A stretch of 64,000 nucleotides of DNA from Haliscomenobacter hydrossis DSM 1100 (GCF_000212735.1 NC_015510.1:2878315-2942314); one strand, 5' to 3'; shown: positions 15,881-25,293, counted from the stretch's first letter. Notes: a model not told the origin generated them from the letters alone. Numbers and translations are program-made.

Positions 15881-18601
15881 ATGCTGGCCTTTTCCCTTTT
15901 TAATCGCCAACTCGAATATGCTTTGGGTTGGATGGTGCTGCATTCCCTCTGGCAAGGAATGTTGATCGCCTTAGTGACCGGAGTAGTATTGATTGCGCTG
16001 CGCCACCGCAGTGCCCAGGAACGCTACCTAATTGCCAATTTTGGCTTGTTTGCCGTATTGTTGGCTGCGGGATTTACCTTTTACAGCTATTACGTCACCA
16101 CTACTCCTGGCGATGATTGGATGGCATCATCCCGGGAATGGATCTCTCCTGATGGCCAATTCAATGAAGCCTATCTGGATCAATTGATCGAACTGGAGAT
16201 TGAGCGCAGTGCCCCTGTTGAGGCTGAAGCGGAATTTATCCTGCCACCCATACCACCCATGGCACCCGAGTCACCAATGCCTGAAATCGCTAATGCTAAT
16301 ACTGGATTCAACTGGCCAGACATCCAGGTGTATTTCAACCAAAACCTGCCGCTCATCGTAGGTCTTTGGCTCTTGGGTGTGGCTATTTTCCTCTTGCGCA
16401 TGCTCAGCAGTGTTAGCTACGTGTACTACCTCAAAGGGCGGATGAATTTTCCAGCCGACGAGTATTGGCTGGATCTGTTGGACAATATGATCAGAAAAAT
16501 TGGATTGGACAAAGCCGTAACCCTCGTTGAATCGGCATTGGTACGCACCCCACAGGTCGTGGGATATTTGAAGCCAATGGTTCTTTTTCCACTGGGCATG
16601 ATCAATCGTTTGCCTGCTGCTGAGGTGGAAGCCATTTTGGCCCACGAACTGGCGCACATCATTCGCCACGATCATTTGCTGAATGTGTTGCAAGGCTTTG
16701 TGGAAACCCTGTTTTACTATCACCCCGGCGTGTGGTGGATTTCGGCACAAATCCGCACCGAACGCGAAAGTGCCTGCGACGACCTGGCCATTCACCTTAC
16801 TGGCGATGCCTTGACCTATGCGCAAGCCTTGGTTACGGTACAAGAGATGGGTTTTGTGCCGCTTTCGCCAGCCCTGGCCTTTGCCGGACAACAAAAAAGT
16901 CAATTGATGCTGCGCCTGCAGCGCATCCTACACATTAAATCACCAACGACTAACACAATGGAAAAAATGCTCACCGTGATCCTGGTAGCGGGCACCTTTA
17001 GTGGCCTGGGATGGATCAAAAGTTTTACCCACCATACTTACCAGCACGTCAAAACAGATTTGGTTGAAAAAATGGAAGGCAGCTACTTCCTCGGCAACGA
17101 AGAAAACGTAGTCATGGCAACCAGTGGCTTTTGGAATGCTGAAATAAAAGGCGAACGGGTTTACCTCAATTTACAATCCAAAACAGAAAATTCTAATTGG
17201 AATACTTCCCGGTATTTTGACAAGAAGGAATTTTCGTCACTACCTACTACCGAATCTGAATTTTCCATCAAACGCGCCGCAGGCAGCCTCAATTTTAAAG
17301 GCAAATTCGACGGCAATGAAGGATACGGAAAGTTCAATTTTGTGCAAAACGCTGAATTCAAACAATACCTCGATCAACAAAGCATCACAGGTGTAGACGA
17401 AGAAGAGATGTTGCACCTCTTCATGGCCGACATCAACAAGGAGTACATCGCCTACCTGCAACAGAACGGCTACAAAACCGTTACCGGATCAAATCTGGTG
17501 GAAATGGCCATCCACGGGCTGGACAAAGAAACCCTGGAAGGTTATTTTGCTGCCTTCAAAAAAGGCGGATTCGGACAAGTGAGCTTGCGCAAATTGATTG
17601 AACTTAAAATCCACGGGGCAGGACCAACTTACATGCAGTCTTTTGCCAGCCTGGGCTACGAAAAATTGGATTTAGACGAGGTGTTGAACGCCAAAATCCA
17701 CGGCGTTTCGGCTGATTACATCAACGACTTAAAAAGCGCCGGGTATCCAAATCTGCCCTTGGAGGAAGTCATTACCTTCAAAATCCACGGCGTAAGTGCC
17801 GATTATGCCCGCCGCATGAACCAGGCCAATGGCGGCAAAAACCTCTCTGCTGACGAGTTGGTCAATTCAAAAATTCATGGACTCGATCCAGACCGTGTCA
17901 GCAAAATCAAAAGTGCTTCCGGTGGCCAAATGAACATGGATGACATGCGCAACTACAGCATTCACGGCGTAGATGATGCTTACATCCAATCCCTCAAAGA
18001 CGCTGGTTTTGCTGGTCTGGAACCCCAGGAAATTGTGCAGGCCAGAATTCATGGCCTGGATGGCGCATACATGAAAGCCCTCAAAGATGCCGGGTATAGC
18101 ACCCTGTCTTTTGACCAGGCCCTTCAAGCCCGCATTCATGGCTTGGGCGCTGAGCAGTTGAAAGCCTACAAAACCGCTTACAAAGACTTGTCTTTTGAAA
18201 AAGCAATTCAGTTCAAAATTCACGGTGTATCAGGTGATTATGTGCGCCAGTTTGCTGATGCTGGATTCAAAGATATTTCTGCAAGCAAAATTGTAGAGCT
18301 AAAAATCCATGGGGTAAGCCCCAACGCGGCACAGGAATTCCGCCAGTTGGGATTCAACGATGTTTCGGCAAGTGACCTGGTGAAAATGAAAATTCACGGC
18401 GTAAGTCCTGCTTTTGTCAAAGAATATCAGGGGCTGGGCTTCAAAACCATCGATTTAGAGGAAGCTGTGCGCATGAAAATTCACGGCGTTTCACCTGAGT
18501 ACATCCAACGCATGCGCGACAAAGGCTTTAAAGACCTGGATTTGGACGATTATGTGAAGATGAAAATCCACGGGATTGCCGATGGACGAAACGAAAAATA
18601 A
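15881..18601 (+). CDS. BlaR1-like M56 metallopeptidase with C-terminal IHG repeats
   Basis: 906 residues. The N-terminal part has about four TM helices (residues 12-70, 153-178 and one after the protease). The zinc motif HELAH (His255, Glu256, His259) is followed by HDHLLN and ERESACDD, the usual third-ligand region. Residues about 370-540 form a beta-rich segment. From about 541 to 902 there are 29-residue repeats, each starting KIHGVS-type and ending with a hydrophobic-charged helix such as LDLDDYVKM; the IHG tripeptide occurs 13 times. BlaR1/MecR1 proteins sense a signal outside and cleave or trigger cleavage of BlaI. Here the usual penicillin-binding sensor is replaced by the repeats, so the ligand is unknown. 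The ATG at 15881 gives the canonical membrane start. Confidence 0.9.
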   Translation: MLAFSLFNRQLEYALGWMVLHSLWQGMLIALVTGVVLIALRHRSAQERYLIANFGLFAVLLAAGFTFYSYYVTTTPGDDWMASSREWISPDGQFNEAYLDQLIELEIERSAPVEAEAEFILPPIPPMAPESPMPEIANANTGFNWPDIQVYFNQNLPLIVGLWLLGVAIFLLRMLSSVSYVYYLKGRMNFPADEYWLDLLDNMIRKIGLDKAVTLVESALVRTPQVVGYLKPMVLFPLGMINRLPAAEVEAILAHELAHIIRHDHLLNVLQGFVETLFYYHPGVWWISAQIRTERESACDDLAIHLTGDALTYAQALVTVQEMGFVPLSPALAFAGQQKSQLMLRLQRILHIKSPTTNTMEKMLTVILVAGTFSGLGWIKSFTHHTYQHVKTDLVEKMEGSYFLGNEENVVMATSGFWNAEIKGERVYLNLQSKTENSNWNTSRYFDKKEFSSLPTTESEFSIKRAAGSLNFKGKFDGNEGYGKFNFVQNAEFKQYLDQQSITGVDEEEMLHLFMADINKEYIAYLQQNGYKTVTGSNLVEMAIHGLDKETLEGYFAAFKKGGFGQVSLRKLIELKIHGAGPTYMQSFASLGYEKLDLDEVLNAKIHGVSADYINDLKSAGYPNLPLEEVITFKIHGVSADYARRMNQANGGKNLSADELVNSKIHGLDPDRVSKIKSASGGQMNMDDMRNYSIHGVDDAYIQSLKDAGFAGLEPQEIVQARIHGLDGAYMKALKDAGYSTLSFDQALQARIHGLGAEQLKAYKTAYKDLSFEKAIQFKIHGVSGDYVRQFADAGFKDISASKIVELKIHGVSPNAAQEFRQLGFNDVSASDLVKMKIHGVSPAFVKEYQGLGFKTIDLEEAVRMKIHGVSPEYIQRMRDKGFKDLDLDDYVKMKIHGIADGRNEK

Positions 18602-18623
18602 TTGAAAAGTTTAGGGTTTAAAA

Positions 18624-18673
18624 GTTGAAGAGAGGGTACAGTGCTAAGCTCGGCACTGTACCCTCTCTTCAAC
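18624..18673. terminator. Perfect 21-bp hairpin between convergent genes
   Basis: gttgaagagagggtacagtgc (18624-18644) pairs perfectly with 18653-18673 around an 8-nt loop. Flanking ttcaactcttcaactc words repeat the arm end. Lies between the M56 stop (18601) and the serine hydrolase stop (18699), so it probably terminates both. Confidence 0.85.
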
Positions 18674-18698
18674 TATAAACACTTCAACTCTTCAACTC

Positions 18699-19964
18699 CT
18701 AATTAGGGTTTACCAGGTTGTCGATGAACAGATCCTTCACGATTCCGCGCAGTGACCATCCTTCCACACTGATGGGTGAGTTCACCAGTACCGCCAGTTC
18801 CATTCCATTGGGGAGGAAATAGATGACACTTTGTTCGGTTCTACCACCGCTGGTCCAACGGCCATTTTTGTTGTAGATGTTGCCCGCTGGGGTAGCGATG
18901 GCCTGATCGATGCCCAATCTCCCATCCAGAACTTGTTGAGCACGCGCTGCCGGGATAATGGTATTTCTGCGGCGTACGTGATCCATCACTTTCAACAAAT
19001 CGTCAACCGAAAGTCTCCAGGCAGCACCACCAGCCATGGTAGCCAGGTTTCCAGAATTCCAACCAGCCTGATTCAGGTGGGGGAATTTGTAAGCCAGCGC
19101 GTTTTTGAAGCCAGGCAGTGCTTCAAAACTGGCATTGGCTACACCCGCTGGGTTAAAGATATTGGCTTGGCAGTATGCCTTGTAAGCATTAATGCCCACG
19201 ATGTCCCAGATTTGATCCGTCATTGCACCCGCTGAGAAGTTCTGGGGAATGTTGCCATTGATGACGGCCAAAAGCAGACGGCAAAGGCCAAAGTTCAGGT
19301 TTTCGTAAGCATAACTTCCATTGGTAGGCGCACCTGCAGCAACTACTTGCTTCATAAAAGCGTAGTTAGAGCTAGAGGTACCTGTTTTAAAGCCAGACGT
19401 ATGCGTCAGTAATTGGCGGAAAGAAACCAGGTTCACTTTGGGTCCTTTGGCCCAATGTGCAGGCAAGTAATTGATGATTTTGGCGTCTAATGAAATGCCT
19501 TTTGAATCGAGGAGTTTCACCATGGCAATGGCAGTGATGTACTTACTCACACTGGCTACGTGCATGCGGGTGTCGAGCTTCCAGCCCTGACCACCGTCGG
19601 TTGGGGTTTTAGAAAAGTTCCAAATCAAGGTATAAATAGGTGCTCCATTTTGGCGAAGCTGCATGGCATAACCCGTAACTTGATCTTTAATTTTGGCGTG
19701 AAATTCTTGTCCAAAAGCGTTGACATTAAGTTTTGGCAAGGCATTGAACTTGAGTTGTGGGCGAAAAACGAAGGGCATACTGCGCTCTTGCTCATCTCCA
19801 TCCATACTTACTCCGCGCAATTCTGCCGGGTCGATTACGTGTGCATTAACTTGTTGGGGAGTCAATCCTCCAGGTAAGGTTTGGGCTTGGGCTTGGAAGC
19901 TGATCAGCAGAACGACTACTGACAAAAAGAATTTACTGGTTCTGAAAAAAATGGACTGTGACAT
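18699..19964 (-). CDS. Secreted serine hydrolase, class C beta-lactamase fold (copy 1)
   Basis: 421 residues with a signal peptide (FFLSVVVLLISFQAQAQ). The catalytic SxxK is S138-V-S-K141 in MHVASVSKYITA, and the YxN motif is Y220-E-N in SYAYENLNFG. LLTHTSGF is the usual strand after SxxK. Family knowledge: these proteins are peptidases or esterases related to class C beta-lactamases and D-alanyl-D-alanine hydrolases. The substrate is not predictable. It is about 80% identical by eye to the gene at 21789-23054, and both are divergent from a secreted enzyme. The N-terminal about 95 residues before the hydrolase domain are shared only by the two copies. Confidence 0.88.
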   Translation of the reverse strand: MSQSIFFRTSKFFLSVVVLLISFQAQAQTLPGGLTPQQVNAHVIDPAELRGVSMDGDEQERSMPFVFRPQLKFNALPKLNVNAFGQEFHAKIKDQVTGYAMQLRQNGAPIYTLIWNFSKTPTDGGQGWKLDTRMHVASVSKYITAIAMVKLLDSKGISLDAKIINYLPAHWAKGPKVNLVSFRQLLTHTSGFKTGTSSSNYAFMKQVVAAGAPTNGSYAYENLNFGLCRLLLAVINGNIPQNFSAGAMTDQIWDIVGINAYKAYCQANIFNPAGVANASFEALPGFKNALAYKFPHLNQAGWNSGNLATMAGGAAWRLSVDDLLKVMDHVRRRNTIIPAARAQQVLDGRLGIDQAIATPAGNIYNKNGRWTSGGRTEQSVIYFLPNGMELAVLVNSPISVEGWSLRGIVKDLFIDNLVNPN

Positions 19965-20109
19965 GGTGTTAAAAGATTCAGGTGTGTTTTGAATAAATTG
20001 TTGTTACCCCTAAATGTGTGTAGCCCTTTCCAAAACGTTCCAGGTTTTTTGAAAAAACATTTTTTTATCTTTAGTGCTGCCCTCACTCCTCACCAGAAAA
20101 TTTTATGCA

Positions 20110-21660
20110 ATGCTGTACATCGTCCAAAAAGCATTCCTGTCCACTTTTATCTGGTTATTGTCTACAGTCCTTTTTTTCGCTCAAGCTTCTTCAAAATCAT
20201 CAATTGAAGCACCTTCTTCTTCGAGCAAACCCAACATCATCATTTTTCTGGTTGATGATCTCGGTTATGGAGACCTCGGATGTTACGGTAATCCAATCGT
20301 AAAGACACCCAATATAGATCGTTTGGCAAGGGAGGGGGTTCGGTTAACAGATTGTCATTCAGCCGCTACCGTTTGTTCTCCTTCGAGAGCTGCCATATTA
20401 ACCGGCCGGAATCCATACAGAAGTGGTTTTTATGATATATTGGGAAGCTTTAACTGTTATTTGCAGCGTCAGGAAATCACCTTGCCAGAAATACTGAAGC
20501 CTGTAGGGTATTCGACCTGTTTCGTTGGCAAGTGGCATTTATCCCGATTCAATAATAATGTAACTAATAGTGGAGAAAACAATCAACCCTCTCCAGGAGA
20601 GCAGGGATTTGACTACTGGTTTGCTACTGCACTTAATGCTTTTGAGGGCCCCAGGAACCCAAAGAAATTTATAAGGAACGGAACTCCTGTTGGGGACGTA
20701 AAAGGTTCTTACTGCGATGTGATTGTTAAAGAAGCATGCGATTGGATGAGTCTCCGTAAAAAAGACCAACCTTTCTTTCTGGAGATTTGCACCCATGAAC
20801 CACATACGCCTATTGATCCGCCAGAGGAATACAGTAAACCATACGAGAACACAACAGTTGATTCGCTGGAAAAAACCATCAGATATGGTGGTGTTCCGAG
20901 GCCGACTGGCATTTCAAACCATAAAGATAAATACTACGGAACTGTAGCCCAACTTGACCATGCATTTGGCCAATTGATGAAATTTCTGGATAGTACTGGA
21001 TTGGAAAAAAATACTATCGTTATTTTCACGAGCGATAATGGTCCCGAATCGCCGGTAAATTTTGACGAGTCAAGAGGTATGTGGATGGATACCATTAGAG
21101 ACAAATGTTTCGGAACGCCAGGCTTGTTGAGGGGGATGAAAAGGTTTGTCTATGAAGGAGGCCATCGGGTACCAGGAATTGTGCGTTGGCCATCTAAAAT
21201 TCCGGCAGGAATTGTGAGTGACAAATTGGTGAATGGAACCGATTTTTTTTCAACGATTTGTAAAATTGCAGGGGTTAAAGAACCTGATGACCGGGCAATT
21301 GATGGTACAAATATTTTGCCTGCATTGTTAAATCGGCACAATAACCAAAACAGGTCAGTCATTTGGCTGCTACAGTTAAACGAAGATATGTATGCTAAGA
21401 TGGGGGATATGTCCCTGCGTTATCATGAGTATACCTTAATTGGCCGGATGCCAGTGAAAGCAGATTCAGAAACCTTACTATCCTGGATGTATAACTCAAA
21501 GCCGGAGAAATTTGAATTGTATAATATCGTAAAGGATCCGGAGCAGCAGTTTGATATTGCCAATAATCATCCGGGGCTTTTAAAAAAGCTGATCCCAATG
21601 ATGACCAAAATGTGGATCAATATTCGGGATGAGGGAAAAATGAGTAAACCCAAAAAATAA
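20110..21660 (+). CDS. Secreted sulfatase (arylsulfatase family)
   Basis: 516 residues from the ATG at 20110, chosen because it aligns with the MLYFVQK start of the alpha/beta hydrolase copy at 23358. The signal peptide is MLYIVQKAFLSTFIWLLSTV...FFAQ. Sulfatase signatures: metal-binding DD in FLVDDLGYGDLGCYG, the formylglycine motif C89-S-P-S-R93 followed by AAILTGR, GKWHLS, and TSDNGPE later. The enzyme hydrolyses sulfate esters, probably from sulfated polysaccharides, and needs Cys89 oxidised to formylglycine by a maturase that is not in the window. It is divergent from serine hydrolase copy 1 (145 bp), an arrangement copied at 23 kb. Confidence 0.93.
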   Translation: MLYIVQKAFLSTFIWLLSTVLFFAQASSKSSIEAPSSSSKPNIIIFLVDDLGYGDLGCYGNPIVKTPNIDRLAREGVRLTDCHSAATVCSPSRAAILTGRNPYRSGFYDILGSFNCYLQRQEITLPEILKPVGYSTCFVGKWHLSRFNNNVTNSGENNQPSPGEQGFDYWFATALNAFEGPRNPKKFIRNGTPVGDVKGSYCDVIVKEACDWMSLRKKDQPFFLEICTHEPHTPIDPPEEYSKPYENTTVDSLEKTIRYGGVPRPTGISNHKDKYYGTVAQLDHAFGQLMKFLDSTGLEKNTIVIFTSDNGPESPVNFDESRGMWMDTIRDKCFGTPGLLRGMKRFVYEGGHRVPGIVRWPSKIPAGIVSDKLVNGTDFFSTICKIAGVKEPDDRAIDGTNILPALLNRHNNQNRSVIWLLQLNEDMYAKMGDMSLRYHEYTLIGRMPVKADSETLLSWMYNSKPEKFELYNIVKDPEQQFDIANNHPGLLKKLIPMMTKMWINIRDEGKMSKPKK

Positions 21661-21692
21661 AATTCCTAATTATTCTTGCCGGAGACAAGTAT

Positions 21693-21790
21693 AATGTGCT
21701 GATGGGCTAATATGCTAATGGGCATTGCACGAAGCTTGAATTTCGTACAATGCCCATTAGCATATTAGCATATTAACCCATTAGCACATT
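21693..21790. repeat. Inverted repeat of iterated atgctaa words between convergent genes
   Basis: Left arm 21693-21727 and right arm 21748-21790 pair with an 8-base length difference caused by one extra atgctaat word on the right. Words aatgtgct, aatgggc and atgctaa are repeated. It lies between the sulfatase stop (21660) and the serine hydrolase copy 2 stop (21789) and overlaps the latter by two bases. Likely bidirectional terminator. Confidence 0.8.
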
Positions 21791-23054
21791 AATTCGGCTC
21801 AACCAGGTTATCGATGTACAAATCCTGAACGATACCGCGGATTGACCAATCGCTGGCACTGACTTTTGAGTTCACCAATAAAACCAGTTCCATTCCTTCG
21901 GGCATGAAGAAGATGACACTTTTTTCACTTCTGCCACCACTTGACCAGCTACCGTTTTTGCTGTACAGGTTGCCAGCAGGAGTAGATTTGATGATGTCGA
22001 TACCCAGTTTGGCATCCAGCGCTTGCTGCGTGCGCCCAGCTTGGAGAATCGTATTTCTGCGGCGTACATGATCCATCACTTTCAAGAGGTCATCCACCGA
22101 AAGTCTCCAGGCAGCACCACCGGCCATACTGGCCAGGTCACCAGAGTTCCAACCTTTTTCACCATTGTGGGGGAATTTGTACGCCAAGGCATTTTTATAA
22201 GCTGGCAGGGGTACAAAACTGGCGTTGGCTACACCCGCTGGGTTAAAAATGTGCGTTTGGCAGTAGTTTTTGTAAGCATTGATGCCGACCATGTCCCAAA
22301 CCTGGTCAGTAATTGGACCTGCATTGAAGTTTTGGGGAATGTTGCCATTGATGACCGCCAAAAGCAAGCGACAAAGGCCAAAGTTCATGTTTTCATAATC
22401 ATAAGCTCCAACAGCGGCTACCCCGGCGGCCACATTTTGCTTCATAAAAGCATAGTTTGAGCTGGAAGTACCTGTGCTAAAACCAGAAGTATGCGTCAAC
22501 AAGTTGCGGAAACTAATCTGGTTTATCTTGGGGCCTTTTACCCAGTGTGCAGGTAAATAATTGATGATCTTGGCATCCAGGGAAATGCCCTTGGAGTCGA
22601 GTAGTTTTACCATGGCCACCGCAGTGATGTACTTGCTCACACTGGCTACGTGCATACGGGTATCGAGTTTCCAGCCTTGGCCGCCGTCGGTTGGGGTTTT
22701 GGAAAAGTTCCAAATCAAGGTGTAAATAGGTGCACCGTTTTTGCGCAACTGCATGGCATAACCCGTTACCTGGTCTTTGATTTTGGCGTGTAGTTCTTGT
22801 CCAAAAGCATTGACATTGAGTTTTGGCAACGCTTTGAACTTGAGTTGTGGACGAAAAACGTAAGGCATGCTGCGTTCTTGTTCTTCACCATCCGAAATTA
22901 TACCGCGCAATTCAGCGGGGTCAATCACGTGGGCATTTACTTGTTGGGGGGTTAAACCTCCAGGTAATGTTTGGCCTTGGGCTTGTAAGGCGATCAGCAG
23001 CACGACTACTGACAAAAAGAATTTTCCGGTTTTGAAAAAGATGGACTGTTTCAT
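21789..23054 (-). CDS. Secreted serine hydrolase, class C beta-lactamase fold (copy 2)
   Basis: 421 residues, collinear with copy 1 without gaps that I can see. Signal peptide FFLSVVVLLIALQAQGQ, SxxK in HVASVSKYITAVAM, YxN in AYDYENMNFG, LLTHTSGF and GGAAWRLSVDDLLKVMDHVR are all present. Differences concentrate in surface segments (for example GISTG region and the C-terminal KVSASDWSIR). Its upstream region matches that of copy 1 into the start of the divergent gene, apart from a 157-bp insertion. The paralogues probably act on related substrates in the periplasm or outside the cell. Confidence 0.88.
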   Translation of the reverse strand: MKQSIFFKTGKFFLSVVVLLIALQAQGQTLPGGLTPQQVNAHVIDPAELRGIISDGEEQERSMPYVFRPQLKFKALPKLNVNAFGQELHAKIKDQVTGYAMQLRKNGAPIYTLIWNFSKTPTDGGQGWKLDTRMHVASVSKYITAVAMVKLLDSKGISLDAKIINYLPAHWVKGPKINQISFRNLLTHTSGFSTGTSSSNYAFMKQNVAAGVAAVGAYDYENMNFGLCRLLLAVINGNIPQNFNAGPITDQVWDMVGINAYKNYCQTHIFNPAGVANASFVPLPAYKNALAYKFPHNGEKGWNSGDLASMAGGAAWRLSVDDLLKVMDHVRRRNTILQAGRTQQALDAKLGIDIIKSTPAGNLYSKNGSWSSGGRSEKSVIFFMPEGMELVLLVNSKVSASDWSIRGIVQDLYIDNLVEPN

Positions 23055-23161
23055 GGTATTAAAGGATTCAGGTGTATTGAATAGGATGTTGTTACTCCTG
23101 AATGTGTGTGGCGCTTTCCAAAACGTTCCACATTTTTTGAAAAAACATTTTTTTATCTTTA

Positions 23162-23318
23162 GGGACGGAAAAAAAATAAAGTTACATTCTGACTGGGCTC
23201 TTTTTTGATTTTGCTGCGTTACTCCTCAGTTGCGTAGGCTGGCTATGCGCCTTCCTCGTGCCTTGCCAAATCAAAAAATAGCCGAGTCAACTTTGTAACT
23301 TTATTTCTTTTCCGTCCC
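23162..23318. mobile_element. 157-bp MITE-like palindromic element with TTA target duplication
   Basis: Ends gggacggaaa / tttccgtccc with longer subterminal pairing (aataaagttac / gtaactttatt). Internal words are also inverted (tttttgattttg / caaatcaaaaaa). The corresponding site upstream of the sulfatase (atctttagtgct) lacks the insert, and here tta occurs on both sides. That gives an empty-site comparison inside the window. No coding capacity, so it would be non-autonomous. Confidence 0.7.
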
Positions 23319-23357
23319 TTAGCGCTCTACTCAATCTTCACCAGAAAATTGTATTCC

Positions 23358-24656
23358 ATGCTGTACTTCGTCCAAAAAACGCTGCTGTCCACTTTTTTTT
23401 ATTTGTCTTTTACAGTGCTTCTTTTTGCTCAATCAAACGAATTTATTTACGGCGATTTACTACCTGATGCGCCAGAATTGGCCCAGCGAGGACAACACAG
23501 CGTAGGTGTGCAAACCATTAACCTGGTGCACAAAAATCAACTTAACGTACTGAAACACAAAGACGGCGTAACGCCAACTTATGATCGTCCGCTCACGGTA
23601 GAAGTTTGGTATCCCGCCCTTATTTCACCCCAACAAAAAGAAATAGAGGTGTACCAGGAAGTCATGGGCAATTTTAACGACCCCAAAAGACCCCTTAAAC
23701 CCTTTACGTTCAAAGGGCGTAGCTTGCGTAAAGCCGCGGCCAAAACCGAAGGCGCGCCCTATCCTTTGGTCATCTTGTCACATGGTTATACGGGATCCCG
23801 TTACCTGCTGACCTATTTGGCTGAAAATCTGGCCTCAAAAGGTTACGTGGTGGTTTCCATTGACCATACCGAATCAACTTTTCGCGATGCCGCAAATTTT
23901 TCGAGTACCCTTTACCACCGCCCATTGGATCAGTTGTTTGTATTGGATGAAATGGATCGCCTGAGTCAAAAGGGGAGTGGGAGTTTTTTATCGGGCCTGG
24001 TGGATGCTAAAAACACTGGACTCATTGGCTATTCCATGGGCGGGTATGGTGCATTGAATGCAAGTGGTGCAGGATTTAGCAAAAATGCACTCCAATTGTT
24101 CAAGGCCGTTAGTGGCGGTTGCGAAGCTTTGGCAGAACGATTGGCAGGTTCAGAGGTGTATGCCAAAACCCAGGATGAGCGCATCAAAGCGGTGGTCGCT
24201 TTTGCCCCCTGGGGAATGAACAGCGGTGCCTGGGACTCTACGGGCCTGGCTGGGCTGACCCGACCTACTTTTTTTGTAGCGGGCAGCGAAGACGACATTT
24301 CAAAGTACGAAAAAGGCATCAAAGCCATTTACGATGGTGCGCGGAACGCCAATCGATACCTGTTGACGTATCAAAACGCTCGGCACAACGTAGCCCCGAA
24401 TCCTGCCCCGCCGGAAGCCTTAGCCGAAGGATTGCCCATCGATGAATACCTGCGCTATGCCGATTCAGTCTGGGATCAGCGCCGCATCAATAACATCAAT
24501 CAGCATTTTGTTACGGCATTTTTGGGCATTTATTTGAAAAAACAAGACTTGAATGAATACCTCCAACTTAAGGAAAAAGCAGTGGATGGGAACTGGAAAG
24601 GTTTCAAACCCCGGACTTCAATCGGCTTGGAGTTTAGGCACCAGGGCGCAAATTGA
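23358..24656 (+). CDS. Secreted alpha/beta hydrolase (PAF-acetylhydrolase/dienelactone hydrolase-like)
   Basis: 432 residues from the ATG at 23358; a TTG nine bases upstream is in frame but less likely. Signal peptide MLYFVQKTLLSTFFYLSFTV..LFAQ, nearly the same as that of the sulfatase. The fold signatures are VILSHGYTGSRYLLTYLAENLAS (oxyanion region), KGYVVVSIDHTES, and the nucleophile elbow G224-Y-S226-M-G in LIGYSMGGYGALNAS. AGSEDD and NARHNVAP fit the acid and His loops. Members hydrolyse esters, such as phospholipid acetyl esters or plastic-like aliphatic esters. It is divergent from serine hydrolase copy 2. Confidence 0.87.
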   Translation: MLYFVQKTLLSTFFYLSFTVLLFAQSNEFIYGDLLPDAPELAQRGQHSVGVQTINLVHKNQLNVLKHKDGVTPTYDRPLTVEVWYPALISPQQKEIEVYQEVMGNFNDPKRPLKPFTFKGRSLRKAAAKTEGAPYPLVILSHGYTGSRYLLTYLAENLASKGYVVVSIDHTESTFRDAANFSSTLYHRPLDQLFVLDEMDRLSQKGSGSFLSGLVDAKNTGLIGYSMGGYGALNASGAGFSKNALQLFKAVSGGCEALAERLAGSEVYAKTQDERIKAVVAFAPWGMNSGAWDSTGLAGLTRPTFFVAGSEDDISKYEKGIKAIYDGARNANRYLLTYQNARHNVAPNPAPPEALAEGLPIDEYLRYADSVWDQRRINNINQHFVTAFLGIYLKKQDLNEYLQLKEKAVDGNWKGFKPRTSIGLEFRHQGAN

Positions 24657-24708
24657 GCAATTTGTGGCTTATTCCTCAAACACCGTCACTCAGCTGACCC
24701 GTACTTCC

Positions 24709-24737
24709 TTTAGAGATGCTATGTTGGCATCTCTAAA
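24709..24737. terminator. Hairpin terminator shared by convergent genes
   Basis: tttagagatgc (24709-24719) and gcatctctaaa (24727-24737) pair perfectly around tatgttg. It lies between the hydrolase stop and the AraC-type gene, overlapping the AraC TAG stop at 24733-24735. Confidence 0.75.
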
Positions 24738-25293
24738 TGTTTTGAATGGTAATTCTTCTTTTTTCTTTTAATGCTTTAAAATGGGAGGGGGTTAACCCGG
24801 TTGCCTTTTTAAACTGCGCAGATAAATGGGCAACGCTGCTGTAATGTAGCATATAGGCAATTTCCGAAAAGGTGTGTTCTCCAAAGATGATCAACTCTTT
24901 GATGCGTTCAATTTTTAATGCGATAATGTATTGTTCAATGGTGGTGGCTTCAACTTCGGAAAAGAAATTAGCCAGGTAAGTATAACTGTTGTTTAATTCT
25001 TCACTCAGTAAAGCAGAAAACTTAATGTTGGGTTTCTCTTCTGAATTGTACACATAGTCTATCATGACTTTTCTAATTTTCTCAATCAATACACCTTGCT
25101 TTTTTTCCAACAATTCTAATCCGACTTTTTTAATTTTGTTGTTCAGCTGCTTTTTTTCCTCATCAGAAACATCTTCCTTCGTTTCTATTTCCCCTAATTC
25201 TAATTTTACAAGCGGTATGTCAAGTTCTTCTAGCGCTTCTCTAACAAAAACTTTGCAACTTTCGCAGGCCATATTTCTTATGTAAATTTTCAT
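24733..25293 (-). CDS. AraC-type regulator with N-terminal heavy-metal-associated-like domain
   Basis: 186 residues. The N-terminus MKIYIRNMACESCKVF carries a CxxC (Cys10, Cys13) in the position of an HMA metal-binding motif, followed by a ferredoxin-like beta-alpha pattern (to about 70). The C-terminal about 100 residues are an AraC helix-turn-helix domain: IALKIERIKELIIFGEHTFSEIAY...HYSSVAHLSAQFKKATGLTP, HFKAL. Bacteroidota regulators of this build are common near heavy-metal and redox genes. It could sense a metal or thiol-reactive species through the Cys pair; this is inference. No clear target is adjacent, although a nitric oxide reductase lies two genes away on the same strand. Confidence 0.85.
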   Translation of the reverse strand: MKIYIRNMACESCKVFVREALEELDIPLVKLELGEIETKEDVSDEEKKQLNNKIKKVGLELLEKKQGVLIEKIRKVMIDYVYNSEEKPNIKFSALLSEELNNSYTYLANFFSEVEATTIEQYIIALKIERIKELIIFGEHTFSEIAYMLHYSSVAHLSAQFKKATGLTPSHFKALKEKRRITIQNI

